Notes: generated from the sequence alone by a model not told the origin. Shown: positions 41,212 to 51,225, counted from the stretch's first letter. The stretch: 64,000 bases of DNA from Hyphomonadaceae bacterium (GCA_023384105.1 JAHDXR010000007.1:1-64000), one strand, 5' to 3'. A program made the numbers and translations.

Positions 41212-43269
41212 CTACCAGATCGTCACCCGATCCGGCGGCGCGAGATAGAGGCCGTTGTCCGCCTCGACGCCGAACGCGGCGTACCACGCATCCATGTTCC
41301 GCACCGTGCCGTTGCAACGATAGACCGCCGGCGAGTGCGGGTCGGTGAGCACCTGGTTGCGCAGCGCTTCGTCGCGGATCAGCGCCCGCCAGGCCTGCGC
41401 CCAGCCGAGGAAGAAGCGCTGGTCGCCGGTGAAGCCGTCGAGCACAGGCGCCGGCCGGCCGGCGAGGTGCAGCGTGTAGGCGTGATAGGCGACTTGCAGG
41501 CCGCCATTGTCGCCGATGTTTTCGCCCAGCGTCAGCCGCCCGTTCACGTTGAGGCCCTCGAGCGGCGCGAACGCATTGTACTGCTCGACCAGGCGGTCGG
41601 TCACTTCGGTGAAGCGGCGGACGTCTTCCTCGTTCCACCAGTCGCGCAGCACGCCGCGCGCGTCCGACTTGGCGCCCTGGTCGTCGAAGCCGTGGCCCAT
41701 TTCGTGGCCGATGACGCCGCCGATCGCGCCGTAGTTCACCGCGGCGTCGGCGTTCGGATCGAAGAACGGCGCCTGCAGGATCGCGGCGGGGAAGACGATC
41801 TCGTTGAACACGGGATTGTAGTAGGCGTTCACCGTTTGCGGCGTCATGAACCACTCGTCGCGGTCGGTCTGGTGGCCGAGACGGTCGAGATCATGCTGCC
41901 AGTCCCAGAGCTGGTAGCGCTTGGCGTTGCCGAAGGCGTCGCCGGCGCGGACTTCGAGCGCCGAATAGTCCTTCCAGCGGTCCGGGTAGCCGATCTTCGG
42001 ACGGAACGTCGCCAGCTTCTCGCGTGCGGCGACCTTCGTCTCTTCCGACATCCAGCTGAGGCGGTCGATGCGCTCGCCATAGGCGCGGCGCAGGTTTTCG
42101 ACCAGCTCCGTCATTTGCGCCTTGGCTTCCGGCGGGAAGTGGCGCTGCACGTAGATCTGGCCGACGGCCTCGCCCAGCGCGCCGTTCACCGCATCGACCG
42201 AACGCTTCCAGCGCTCGCGCTGCTGCGGCTGGCCGTTCAGCGTCTTGCCGAAGAAGTCGAACGCTTCGTTGTCGACCGCACGCGGCAGCACCGAGGCGTT
42301 GTTGCGGATCAGGTGGTAGACGAGATAGGCGCGGATCGTGGAGATCGGCGTGCGCGTATAGAGGTTGGCGAGCGGGCCGATGGCCGAAAGCTCGCGCACC
42401 ACCACTTCGTTGACGTGGTTGAGCCCTTGCGACTCGAACGCTGCGTCCCACGGGAAGTTCGGCGCGAGCGCGGCGATCTGCTGGCGGGTCTGCAGGTTGT
42501 AGGTGCGCGAACGGTCGCGGCGCTCGGCGATCGGCCAGTGCAGTTCGGCGATCTGGGTCTCGAACGCGACGATGTTGCGCGCTTTGCGCGCGGCGTCCGG
42601 CTGGTTCGCCAGCGTCAGCATGCGTTCGATGTGCGCCTGATACGCTTGACGGATAGCCGGGAACTGGCCGTCGGTGCGGCGATAATATTCGCGCTCCGGC
42701 AGGCCGAGCCCCGCGTGCGTCATGCCCACGCAATAGCGGTCGGGGTTGCGCTGATCGAGCGAGATGTAGGTCGCGATCGGAAAGTTGACGGCCACGCCTG
42801 GGCGCGCGGCGATGCGCGCGGCGGCTTCATGGTCGCGCGCGGCGTTGATCTCGTCGATCTCCGGCTGCACCGGGGCGAGGCCCAGCGCGTCGATCGCATC
42901 CTGGTTCAGATACGAATTGTAGTAGTCGGCGATCTTCTGCTGCACCGAGCCGTTCTCGCCGCCGGCGAGCGCCACTTCCTCGATGATCACGCGCTGATCG
43001 CGGTCGGACTTGTCGCGCAGGATGTCGAACGTGCCCCAGCGGGTGCGGTCGGCCGGAATTTCCGTGCGCGCCATCCAGGCGCCGTTGGCGTAGCGAAAGA
43101 AGTCGTCGCCGGGATCGACGCTCGTATCCATGGCGGTGAGGTCGAAGCCCCAGGCGCCGATGGCGGCGGGCGCGCGCGCCGGGCCGGTGCTGGACGCTGC
43201 GCCGGTGGCGCAGCCGGCGAGCAGCGCCAGCGACGACGCACCCCAGGCGCGGCGGGTCAAAGCGATCAT
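41212..43269 (-). CDS. M13-family zinc metalloendopeptidase lipoprotein (PepO/neprilysin-like)
   Basis: The start is the ATG at 43269, with GGAGGA 6 nt upstream; the same frame stays open far upstream but is antisense-phase sequence of the RND gene. The product has 685 residues and begins with a lipoprotein signal (lipobox LLAGC, Cys20). DFFRYANGAWMA opens the M13 N-terminal domain. HEMGH at 522-526 is the HExxH zinc site, and ENIGDNGG further on gives the third ligand and Asp. WNEEDVRRF and the Arg/Asn substrate residues are typical. It probably degrades peptides outside the cytoplasm. It lies 17 bp after the RND permease gene. Confidence 0.93.
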   Translation of the reverse strand: MIALTRRAWGASSLALLAGCATGAASSTGPARAPAAIGAWGFDLTAMDTSVDPGDDFFRYANGAWMARTEIPADRTRWGTFDILRDKSDRDQRVIIEEVALAGGENGSVQQKIADYYNSYLNQDAIDALGLAPVQPEIDEINAARDHEAAARIAARPGVAVNFPIATYISLDQRNPDRYCVGMTHAGLGLPEREYYRRTDGQFPAIRQAYQAHIERMLTLANQPDAARKARNIVAFETQIAELHWPIAERRDRSRTYNLQTRQQIAALAPNFPWDAAFESQGLNHVNEVVVRELSAIGPLANLYTRTPISTIRAYLVYHLIRNNASVLPRAVDNEAFDFFGKTLNGQPQQRERWKRSVDAVNGALGEAVGQIYVQRHFPPEAKAQMTELVENLRRAYGERIDRLSWMSEETKVAAREKLATFRPKIGYPDRWKDYSALEVRAGDAFGNAKRYQLWDWQHDLDRLGHQTDRDEWFMTPQTVNAYYNPVFNEIVFPAAILQAPFFDPNADAAVNYGAIGGVIGHEMGHGFDDQGAKSDARGVLRDWWNEEDVRRFTEVTDRLVEQYNAFAPLEGLNVNGRLTLGENIGDNGGLQVAYHAYTLHLAGRPAPVLDGFTGDQRFFLGWAQAWRALIRDEALRNQVLTDPHSPAVYRCNGTVRNMDAWYAAFGVEADNGLYLAPPDRVTIW

Positions 43270-43286
43270 GAGAGTCCTCCGGTGTC

Positions 43287-46200
43287 TTACTCCGCCGCGG
43301 CCAGTCTGCGGCGGCCCCCATAGAGCCGTGCGTAGAAGCCGAACAGGCCCCCGAACACGCGCTTGATGTCGATGCCGATCATGTAGAAGGCCGGCGTCAG
43401 GATCAAGGTGGCCGGCATGCAGAACAGCACGCCGAAGGCCAGCGAGAGCGCCATCGGCTTCAGGAACTGCACGATGGCGGCGTTTTCCAGCAGCATCGGG
43501 GCCACGCCGACGAATTCTGTGACCGAAGTCAGGAAGATCTGGCGGAAGCGCGAGATCGAGGCCTCGACGATGCCGCGCTCGGCGCGCACCCGCATCACCC
43601 GGAAGCCGGCTTGTTCCAGCATCTCCGCGCGCTCGCGGTATTCGCTCGCATCCCACTTCATCTGGGCGGAGTGGCGCAGCTCGACCGGCGCGTTCTGGAA
43701 GCTCTTCAGCGCCGAGTCCATGATCAGCTCTTCGTGCACTTCGAGGTCCGGCGCGATCGCCACGTACTCGAACACTTCGCCGTTCGGCGCGGGCACTTCG
43801 TGCAGCTCGATCGGCTCGCCGTCCTCGTTGAGCAGCGGCGCGGCGCCCGGCTGCTTGAACCGCAGCGCGAAATAGCCGCGGATCTGGTTGCAGCGGTCCA
43901 CCAGCACGACGTTGTCGTTCACGACGACGCCGATGGCGGCGATGACGCCGAGCCATGAGAACAGCGCGAAGCTCAGATTGAAGAGGATGTGCCCCACGGT
44001 TGCGCCGACGATCGCGAACGGGATCACCGACAGGATCATGATCGGCTGGGCGTAGGAGCGGAACGTCACCGCCAGCAGGAAGTAGATTGCCGCGAAGGCC
44101 ATCATCATCAGCGTGCCGAGCTGGGCGAAGAACTCGGCCTGGCCCTCCGCTTCGCCGATCGCGCGGCGCGAGACCGTCGCGTAGCGGGCTTCGAACTGCG
44201 GCCAGAAATCCTGATTCAGCGTGCGCATGATGTCGTTGCGCGCTTCGGCGTTGACGAGGTCGGCCGTGACCAGGATCGAACTCATGCGCTGGCGGCGGTC
44301 GAGGCCGGTGACGCCGGGCGCGAACTCCCACGTCGCGATCGCCGCCAGCGGCACTTCGCGGCCGTCGTTCGTGCGCACGCGGAACGAGCCGAGGCTCTCC
44401 AGCGTGCGGCGGTCGTCGCGCGGATAGCGGACATAGACGCGCACGTCGTCGCCCTCGCGCGGCAGCCGCTGCACTTCTTCGCCGAAATAGGCCTGCCGCA
44501 CCTGACGGGTCAGGTCGGAGAGCGTGATGCCGAGCTGTTCGGCGCCCGGCAGCAGCGTGAAGCGCAATTCCTCGATCGCCGCGTCCTGGCTGTCGCGCAC
44601 CGAGGAGACGCCCTCGAACTGCAGCAGCCGCGCTTTCAGGTCTTCGACGGCCGCCTCCAGGTCCGCCTTGTTCTCGCCCATCAGCGCCATGTCGATGGCC
44701 GGCGAGCCGCTGCCCGACAGCGAGAAGCTGATCTGGTCGGCGTCGGGCACTTCGCCCAGCAGCTGCTCCAGCCGTTCCGTCACCTGGCGCGAGCGCAGGT
44801 TCGTGCGCGTCTGCGGCGGGGTCAGGCCGACATAGGCGCGGATCGTGTTCTCGTCGATCGACTGGCTCCACGAGCGGACCACGCCGCGCGACTCGCGCCC
44901 GGTGTTCGGGTCGGGCTGGGCGTATTCGGTCGTTTCCTGCTCGAGCGCGGTGCGCGCCGCGTCGAGCTGTTCGGCCACCTGCTCCATGCGCGAGAAGGGC
45001 GTGGTCTGCGGCAGCTGGATCGACACCTGCATGAAGTCGCCTTCGACTTCCGGCATGAACGTCTGCTTCACGCGCCCGGTCATCATCAGGCCGATCGCCA
45101 GGATAGTGATGCCGAGGAAGATGGACCAGGTCAGGTAGCGCATCTTCACCGCGCCGCTCACCAGCGGCGCGTGCAGGTTCTTGGCCACCCAGATCACCGA
45201 GTGCGCGCAGCGCTGCTGCAGCGCCATCAGCTTCGAGAACAGGCCGGGCTTGTTCGGATCCGGCACCGTCACGTGCGCGAGGTGCGCCGGCAGGATGATC
45301 AGGCTTTCGATCAGCGAGAACACCAGCGTCGACATCACGACGATCGAGATCGCGCGCGTGAACTGGCGCACGTCGCCCTCCAGCAGCGCCATCGGACTGA
45401 AGGCGATCATGGTGACGAAGACCGACGCCACCAGCGGCTTCAGCACCATCTGCGTCGCCAGGATCGAGGCGTCGGCGCCGGTATGGCCGCGCTCGGCCCG
45501 CTCATAGATCGCTTCGCCGACGATGATCGCATCGTCGACCATGATGCCCAGCACCAATAGGAAGCCGAACACGCTCATGAAATTGAGCGAGACGTCCATG
45601 TAGGGGAGGATGAAGAACGAGCCGGCGAAGGCGGTCATCACGCCCAGGGTGGCCCAGAACGCCACCTTCGGGTGCAGCGACAGCAGCAGCAGCACGAAGA
45701 TCAGGAAGAAGCCCTGCGCCGCGTTGGAGAACAGGATTTCCAGCAGCGAGTTGTAGTCCTCGACTTCGTTGTAGATCGTCGTGATCTGCACGCCCTGGGG
45801 CAGTTCGGCGCGGATTTCGTCGATCATCTCCTGCACCGCCTTGCTGGTTTCCCAGATGTTGAAGCGGTCGGCCGTCTGCACCGCGATGATCGCCGCGGGG
45901 TCGCCGTTCATGCGCGAATAGAGGTTCACGTCCTGGAAGCCGTCGTGCACGGCGGCGACGTCGCCCACGCGCACCGCGCCGCCGTCCGGCGTCTGGCGGA
46001 TGATGATGTTCTCGAAATCGAGCTGGGTGTCGGCGAGATTGCGCGCCTGCAGCTGGAAATTGCCGTCGGCCGTGCGCACGGCGCCGGCGCCGGCGTTGAG
46101 CGATGAGCTGCGCACCGCGCGCGCCACTTCGTCGAAGGTCAGGCCCCAGGCCTGCAGCGAGGCTTCCGAGACCTCGATCGACACTTCCGGCGTGCGCACC

Positions 46201-46727
46201 CCCGTCACCAGCGTGTTGGCGGCGCCGGGTTGCAGCGAGAGCCGGTCGCGCAGCCGCTCGGCCGTGTCGCGCAGGTCGCGCTCGTTGATGGTGCCGTGCA
46301 CGCCGATGATGATCGACCAGTTGCGGCCGACTTCGCGGGCGACGCGGATCGGCTCCATGCCGGACGGCAGGCCAGAGATGGATTCGACGCGCGCGCGCAC
46401 TTCTTCCGTCATCGCGTCGACATCGACGCCGGAGTCGATGGCGATCCGCACCCAGCCGAAGCCTTCGCCCGAGCGCGAACGCACCCAGTTGACGTTGTCG
46501 AGATCGGCCGTCGCCTCCTCGATGCGGACGACGACCTGCTGCTCCATGTCTTCCGGGCTCGCGCCCGGCCAGACGGCCTGGATGAACACGCCGTCGCCGC
46601 GGCCGGCCGGGAAGAACTCCTTCTCCATCTTCTGGAAGGAGAGGTAGCCTGCGACCACGCAGAACAGCATCAGCAGATTGCCGGCGACGGGGTTGCGCCC
46701 CCACCAAGCGACCAGGCCCTTCAACAT
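43287..46727 (-). CDS. RND efflux pump inner-membrane permease (HAE/AcrB-like)
   Basis: A proton-driven drug or solute exporter, 1146 residues, slightly longer than AcrB (1049). The N-terminal helix VAGNLLMLFCVVAGYLSF, two large periplasmic loops, and 12 predicted helices are as expected. GIMVDDAIIVGEAIYE (Asp pair at about 397-398) is the proton-relay region of helix 4. FPEVEGDF-like motifs and LPRVVA-type loops (for example VEGDFMQVSIQLP, about 562) support the family. The start is the ATG at 46727, with GGAGA upstream. It is the middle gene of the tripartite pump operon. Confidence 0.95.
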   Translation of the reverse strand: MLKGLVAWWGRNPVAGNLLMLFCVVAGYLSFQKMEKEFFPAGRGDGVFIQAVWPGASPEDMEQQVVVRIEEATADLDNVNWVRSRSGEGFGWVRIAIDSGVDVDAMTEEVRARVESISGLPSGMEPIRVAREVGRNWSIIIGVHGTINERDLRDTAERLRDRLSLQPGAANTLVTGVRTPEVSIEVSEASLQAWGLTFDEVARAVRSSSLNAGAGAVRTADGNFQLQARNLADTQLDFENIIIRQTPDGGAVRVGDVAAVHDGFQDVNLYSRMNGDPAAIIAVQTADRFNIWETSKAVQEMIDEIRAELPQGVQITTIYNEVEDYNSLLEILFSNAAQGFFLIFVLLLLSLHPKVAFWATLGVMTAFAGSFFILPYMDVSLNFMSVFGFLLVLGIMVDDAIIVGEAIYERAERGHTGADASILATQMVLKPLVASVFVTMIAFSPMALLEGDVRQFTRAISIVVMSTLVFSLIESLIILPAHLAHVTVPDPNKPGLFSKLMALQQRCAHSVIWVAKNLHAPLVSGAVKMRYLTWSIFLGITILAIGLMMTGRVKQTFMPEVEGDFMQVSIQLPQTTPFSRMEQVAEQLDAARTALEQETTEYAQPDPNTGRESRGVVRSWSQSIDENTIRAYVGLTPPQTRTNLRSRQVTERLEQLLGEVPDADQISFSLSGSGSPAIDMALMGENKADLEAAVEDLKARLLQFEGVSSVRDSQDAAIEELRFTLLPGAEQLGITLSDLTRQVRQAYFGEEVQRLPREGDDVRVYVRYPRDDRRTLESLGSFRVRTNDGREVPLAAIATWEFAPGVTGLDRRQRMSSILVTADLVNAEARNDIMRTLNQDFWPQFEARYATVSRRAIGEAEGQAEFFAQLGTLMMMAFAAIYFLLAVTFRSYAQPIMILSVIPFAIVGATVGHILFNLSFALFSWLGVIAAIGVVVNDNVVLVDRCNQIRGYFALRFKQPGAAPLLNEDGEPIELHEVPAPNGEVFEYVAIAPDLEVHEELIMDSALKSFQNAPVELRHSAQMKWDASEYRERAEMLEQAGFRVMRVRAERGIVEASISRFRQIFLTSVTEFVGVAPMLLENAAIVQFLKPMALSLAFGVLFCMPATLILTPAFYMIGIDIKRVFGGLFGFYARLYGGRRRLAAAE

Positions 46728-46769
46728 GCGACGTCTCCGGCGTCAGCGGGCGCGACCGCGCCCGCGCGC

Positions 46770-48074
46770 TTATCTGCGAATGTCCAACTGCTCTTGGTTG
46801 GCCGGCTGCGGCTGCTCGTCCGGCTGCTCGGCGGCGTCGCCGGCGCGGTCGATCGGCGTCACCGCCATGCCTTGGCGCGGCGAGGTCAGCACCGAGACCA
46901 CCACCCGCTCGCCGTCGGCGACGCCGTCGCGGAACAGCACCTCGTCGGCCGTCGTCTGCGCGGCGCGCACCTGGCGCACGTCGATCGTGTTGTCCGGACG
47001 GACTACATAGACGAACTCGTTGCGCTTCAGCGCGCTGCGCGGCGCCGCCACCAGCGTCTCGCGGCTCGCGCCTTCGAGGCGCGCCTGCACGAACATGCCG
47101 GGCGCCAGCGGCGCGGCGTGGCGCGCGTCGAACGGATCGCGCACCTGCACGACGCCGTAGACGAGCCGCGTGCGCGCATCGACCGAAGCCTCCGTGCGCA
47201 CGAGACGGCCCTGCCACGTATGCGTGCGGCCGCCGGTCGCGCTGGTGACGTGCGCCGCCGGGCCGGGATTCGCGGCCGTCGCCTGGAAGCCGACCGGGAT
47301 GCGCATCGAGGCGAGGTCCGCATCCGTCAGCGGCACGCGGATTTCCATCGTGTCGGTGGCGAACATCACCGCGACCGGCGAGCCGGGGCCGACATAATCG
47401 CCGACATTGGCGCGGCGCTCGCGCACGCGGCCGGCGAACGGCGCGCGGATGGAGGCGCGGCTGAGGTCGAGTTCGGCCGAGCGCAGCGCCGCCTGCGCGG
47501 CGGCGAGTTGGGCGCGCGCTTGCGCCAGTTGTGGCTCGCGCACCGCGAGCGGAGGCGCTTCGCCGCGGCCCAGCGCCTGCCAGTCCTGCCGCGCCAGTTC
47601 GGCTTCCGCCTCCTCGCGCGCCAGCGCTTCTTCCGATTGCGCCACTTGCGCGCGCGCCCGCACGACGGCGAGCTGATAGTCGGCCGCGTCGATGCGCGCC
47701 ATCACTTCGCCTTCGGAGAATGAGCCGCCTTCGGCGAATTTCGGGCTCACCCAGACGACGCGGCCGGCGACCTGCGCCGCCAGCGTCGCTTCCACGCGCG
47801 GGCGCGCTTCGCCCTGCACGTTGAGCGAGATCGTCGTCGGGCGCGCGTGCGCCACCGCGAACTGCACCGCCGGCGGATGCGGCGGCGCGCCTTTTTCCTT
47901 GGCCTGGTTCGCCGTGGCGAACATCAGGAACATCAGCCCGGCCACGCCGATCAGCACGACCACGGGGGCTGCGAACACCGCCAGGCGTCCGATCGTCCCG
48001 AGAAGTCCGCGCGGCTTGCCGGCTTCGGCGGTCGTATCTGTGGCGGACAGCATGTTGAGATCCATCTTGTTCAT
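46770..48074 (-). CDS. RND efflux periplasmic adaptor (membrane-fusion protein)
   Basis: A HlyD/AcrA-type adaptor of 434 residues linking the permease to the outer-membrane channel. A single N-terminal membrane anchor (about 30-52) takes the place of a lipoprotein signal. A lipoyl half-motif (ATLAAQVAGRVVWVSPKFAEGGSFSEGEVMARID, about 93-126) is followed by a helical hairpin (about 130-195), the second lipoyl half (SIRAPFAGRVRERRANVGDYV), then beta-barrel domains. The start ATG at 48074 overlaps the TGA of the upstream channel gene (ATGA). Confidence 0.93.
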   Translation of the reverse strand: MNKMDLNMLSATDTTAEAGKPRGLLGTIGRLAVFAAPVVVLIGVAGLMFLMFATANQAKEKGAPPHPPAVQFAVAHARPTTISLNVQGEARPRVEATLAAQVAGRVVWVSPKFAEGGSFSEGEVMARIDAADYQLAVVRARAQVAQSEEALAREEAEAELARQDWQALGRGEAPPLAVREPQLAQARAQLAAAQAALRSAELDLSRASIRAPFAGRVRERRANVGDYVGPGSPVAVMFATDTMEIRVPLTDADLASMRIPVGFQATAANPGPAAHVTSATGGRTHTWQGRLVRTEASVDARTRLVYGVVQVRDPFDARHAAPLAPGMFVQARLEGASRETLVAAPRSALKRNEFVYVVRPDNTIDVRQVRAAQTTADEVLFRDGVADGERVVVSVLTSPRQGMAVTPIDRAGDAAEQPDEQPQPANQEQLDIRR

Positions 48075-49495
48075 GGCGCGAGGTCCCGATCTTCGTCGAT
48101 GCCGCCCGTGCGGGCGCCGCCGCCCAGGGCGACGTGATAGGTGATGCGGTTGGAGACGCGCGCGGCGCGCGCCTGGATCAACCCGCGCTCGGCGTCGATG
48201 CGGCGGGTGTAAGCGTCGATCAGTTCGAACAGCGTGGCGACGCCGCGCGCGTATTCGCGCTCGGCCAGCTCCTGCGCTTCGCGGGCTTCGTCGGCGGCGA
48301 TGGCGAACTGGGTTTCGCGGACTTCGAGGCTCTGGTCGGCGCTGATCGCGCCCTCGACTTCGCGCCAGGCCGCGATCGTGGCGCGCACATAGTCCGACGC
48401 CGCCGCGCGCCGGTCGGCGACGGTCGCGCGCGATTCCGCCAACAGCGCGCCGCCCTGAAAGATCGGCATGCTGATGCCGGCGATCAGGTTGCTGATCATG
48501 TTGGCGCTGTCGTCGATCCGGTTCAGCGCCGGGCCGGTGGCGCCCGCCGTGCCGCGCAGCGTCAGCCGCGGCAGCATCGCCGTGCGCGCTTCGTGCATGC
48601 GGAAGCCGGCGGCGCGCATGCGGTTCTCCGCCGCCAGCACGTCGGGGCGGCGTTCGAGCAGATCGGCCGGCGCGCCCGCGGCGGCGAGCGCCGCCAGCGT
48701 CGGCAGTTCGCCCGCCGCGCGCAGCGCGCCGTCCGGATAGCGGCCCATGACTTCCTGCAGCCGGCGCGAAGCGATCAGCAGCGCGTCCTGCGCCGCCGCC
48801 TGGATGGCGCGCGCCGAGGCGACCTGGCTGCGTGCGGTGCGCAGCGCCAGCGACGAGGCGATGCCCGCGTCGTAGCGGCGCTGCGTGAGATCGAGCGCGC
48901 GCTCGCGCGTCTCCAGGTCTTCCTGCGCCAGCGCCACCAATTGCTGCGCTTCGATCAGATCGACCCACGCCTGCGCCGATTGCCCGGCGACGGAGAGGCG
49001 TGCGCCGTTGAGATCTTCCTCCGCCGCGTCGGCGCTGAGATCGGACGCCAGCGCCCGCGAGGCGAGGCGGCCCCACAGATCGATCTCCCAGCTCGCGACC
49101 ACGCTCGAGGTCATGAACTCGGTGCGCAGCCGCGCGTCCGAACCGGCGATCGGTTCTTCCGTGCGCGTGCCGTCGACGCCGACGCTCAAGCTCGGCAGGA
49201 GATTGCCGCCGAACGCGCCGCGCGCGCGCCAACGCGCCGCGCGATAGCGGGCCTCGACGATCTGCAGGTCCGGGCTGCCCGCGAGCGCTTCGCGCGCAAG
49301 CGTCGACATTTCCGTGGAGTTGAGATCGTCGAGCCATGTTGCCGCAGGGGAAGCTGCCAGCTCGGCGGCGCGCTCGGCGCCGATTGCATCTGCCGCAACG
49401 TAAGAGTCCGGCTCAGGCGGGAGGTTGCGCCCCGCGCACGAGCCGGCGGCGGCCATCAGCCCCAGTCCGATCCAGAGACGCACGCCGTGTTTCAT
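48071..49495 (-). CDS. RND efflux outer-membrane channel (NodT/OprM family)
   Basis: A TolC-like trimeric outer-membrane channel, 474 residues from the ATG at 49495 (GAGGGAA upstream). It is a lipoprotein candidate (Cys20 in AAAGSCAG, a weak lipobox). Two OEP repeats of about 190 residues are visible, each with the heptad-rich helices. The conserved LLERRPDVLAAENRMRAAGFRMHEARTAMLPRLTL begins the second repeat (about 279), and FELIDAYTRRIDAERGLIQA closes it. First gene of the efflux operon. Confidence 0.92.
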   Translation of the reverse strand: MKHGVRLWIGLGLMAAAGSCAGRNLPPEPDSYVAADAIGAERAAELAASPAATWLDDLNSTEMSTLAREALAGSPDLQIVEARYRAARWRARGAFGGNLLPSLSVGVDGTRTEEPIAGSDARLRTEFMTSSVVASWEIDLWGRLASRALASDLSADAAEEDLNGARLSVAGQSAQAWVDLIEAQQLVALAQEDLETRERALDLTQRRYDAGIASSLALRTARSQVASARAIQAAAQDALLIASRRLQEVMGRYPDGALRAAGELPTLAALAAAGAPADLLERRPDVLAAENRMRAAGFRMHEARTAMLPRLTLRGTAGATGPALNRIDDSANMISNLIAGISMPIFQGGALLAESRATVADRRAAASDYVRATIAAWREVEGAISADQSLEVRETQFAIAADEAREAQELAEREYARGVATLFELIDAYTRRIDAERGLIQARAARVSNRITYHVALGGGARTGGIDEDRDLAP

Positions 49496-49512
49496 GTTCC
49501 CTCGCGACACCC

Positions 49513-49541
49513 GCTCTAGTGACGACCTTTACGAAAGTCAA
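49513..49541 (-). promoter_or_regulatory. Candidate promoter of the RND efflux operon
   Basis: On the minus strand TTGACT (49541-49536) and TAGAGC (49518-49513) are 17 bp apart, about 18 nt before the channel gene start at 49495. An 18-bp inverted repeat TCAATA-N6-TATTGA (49538-49555) overlaps the -35 and could be a repressor operator. No regulator gene is adjacent. Confidence 0.4.
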
Positions 49542-49781
49542 TAAAAGAATATTGAAAATCGATAAGGTTTCAGAGTTTCCCCGACGGTGTGTCGTTCCCC
49601 TTTCGCGTCTTGGATGCCGGCGTCCGAGCCTTTGGATGCGGGCCGCCGCCGCTGTCGATGAAGCGACGGAATTTTGCGGCGGTTGACCGGCGGTCCGGCT
49701 TTAAGACGCGCGAGAGCGGCGCTTTGCGACATCCGCCCGCCCGCGCTTGGCGACTCCGCCGCCGCGGCCTAAGCCCCCTCC

Positions 49782-51119
49782 ATGGCTATCGACCGTCTCA
49801 GCGTCGCCCGCTGGCGTCTCGACCGCATTCCGGCGGCCGCCTGGGCGACGGGCGCGCTGGCGCTGGCGGCGGCGCTGTTCGCGTTCGCGACCAGCGTCCC
49901 GGCGGCGGTGCTGATGGTCCTCGCCGGCGGCGCCTGCTACGTCGCCGCGCGCGAGGCGCGCCGCTTCATCATCACCTCGCGCAGCGAAGCGGCCGCCGAG
50001 CCCGCCGATCTCGCCGAACTCGCGCCGCTGCTGGAGGCGCTGCCCGATCCGGCCCTGCTGGTGGACGGCGAAACCCGCATGGTCGGCTCGAACGCGGCCG
50101 CGCGGCGGCAGATGCAGTTCGAAGCGCGCGGGCAGTTTCTCACCTCGGTGCTGCGCCATCCCGATGTGCTCGAAGCCGTGCAGGCGGCGATGCGCGACGG
50201 CGAGACGCGCGCCGTCGAGTACGAGACGGCGGGGCAGGTCGAACGCCACACCCGCTGCTACGTCGCGCCGCTGCACTGGGGCGCCGCGCGCGCGGCGATG
50301 CTGGTTTTTCACGATCAAACCGCCAGAATCAGCACCGAGCGCATGCGCGCCGACTTTCTCGCCAACGCCAGCCACGAACTGCGCACGCCGCTCGCGTCGC
50401 TGACGCTGCTGATCGAAACGCTCGCCGGCCCCGCGCGCGACAACGCCGCCGACCGCGACCGCTTCCTCGCCATGATGCAGGTGCAAGCCGGCCGCATGCG
50501 CCGGCTGATCGACGATCTGCTGTCGCTCTCGCGCATCGAACTCGACGAGCACGTCCCGCCGTCCGACCGCGCCGATCTCGCCGGCGTCGCGCGCGAGGTG
50601 ATCGACGTGCTCGGCCCCGTCGTCGCCGAGCGCAACGTGCGCATCGAGCTGATCGCTCCCGACGGCCCGGTCACGGTCGTCGGCGAGCGCTTTCAGCTGG
50701 CGCAGGTGGTGCAGAACCTCGTCGACAACGCCGCCAAGTACACGCCTCCGGGCGGCGAGGTGGTGGTCGAGGTGGCCCAAGGCGGCGACCGCGACGACGC
50801 CATCGCGCGCGCCGGGCGCCGCTGGGAGGGGGCCGGCCGCGTCGTCATCCTGACCCCGGCCGCCGCGGCCAATCTCTCCTACGCCTATGTCCGGGTGGAG
50901 GATTCCGGCCCCGGCATCGAGCAGCATTTCCTGCCCCGGCTGGCCGAGCGGTTCTTCCGGGTCGAGCGCGAACTCGGCAACGAACGCGGCGGCACCGGGC
51001 TCGGGCTCGCCATCGTTAAGCACATCGTCAACCGTCACCGCGGCGGTTTCCTGGTCGAAAGCCGGCCTGGACGCGGCTCCGCCTTCGCCGTCTATGTGGA
51101 ATCGGCAGAGGAGGACTGA
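49782..51119 (+). CDS. phoR: Phosphate-regulon sensor histidine kinase PhoR
   Basis: A 445-residue kinase. Two membrane helices lie at about 20-37 and 40-56, and a PAS-like domain at about 78-180 (LLEALPDPALLVDGETRMVGSNAAAR). The HisKA box FLANASHELRTPLASL has phospho-acceptor His198. The ATPase N box is NLVDNAAKYTPPGG, with DSGPGI and GGTGLGLAIVKHIVNRHRG following. An insertion of about 30 residues separates the N and G1 boxes. The start is the ATG at 49782. Context with pstB, phoU and phoB fixes the identity. Confidence 0.93.
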   Translation: MAIDRLSVARWRLDRIPAAAWATGALALAAALFAFATSVPAAVLMVLAGGACYVAAREARRFIITSRSEAAAEPADLAELAPLLEALPDPALLVDGETRMVGSNAAARRQMQFEARGQFLTSVLRHPDVLEAVQAAMRDGETRAVEYETAGQVERHTRCYVAPLHWGAARAAMLVFHDQTARISTERMRADFLANASHELRTPLASLTLLIETLAGPARDNAADRDRFLAMMQVQAGRMRRLIDDLLSLSRIELDEHVPPSDRADLAGVAREVIDVLGPVVAERNVRIELIAPDGPVTVVGERFQLAQVVQNLVDNAAKYTPPGGEVVVEVAQGGDRDDAIARAGRRWEGAGRVVILTPAAAANLSYAYVRVEDSGPGIEQHFLPRLAERFFRVERELGNERGGTGLGLAIVKHIVNRHRGGFLVESRPGRGSAFAVYVESAEED

Positions 51120-51134
51120 TGCTTCGCAGGGTCG

Positions 51135-51152
51135 ATTTCACATCACTGTCAC
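51135..51152 (+). promoter_or_regulatory. Candidate Pho box upstream of pstB
   Basis: ATTTCAC-ATCA-CTGTCAC fits the two 7-bp half-sites separated by 4 bp recognised by PhoB (consensus CTGTCAT/C). The second half is exact and the first matches 5 of 7. It lies 74 bp before the pstB ATG, in the 106-bp gap after phoR. Confidence 0.5.
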
Positions 51153-51225
51153 GAAACGTCCCTAGATACCCCGCGGGTACAAAGGCGAGTCGGCGGCCGC
51201 AAGGTCCGCCCGTCAGAGGTGTGTC

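Noticed and set aside
41212-44871. Single 1219-residue protein fused upstream of the M13 peptidase
   Set aside because: The upstream 530 residues are an off-frame reading of the RND permease; the peptidase has its own ATG, ribosome site and lipoprotein signal at 43269.
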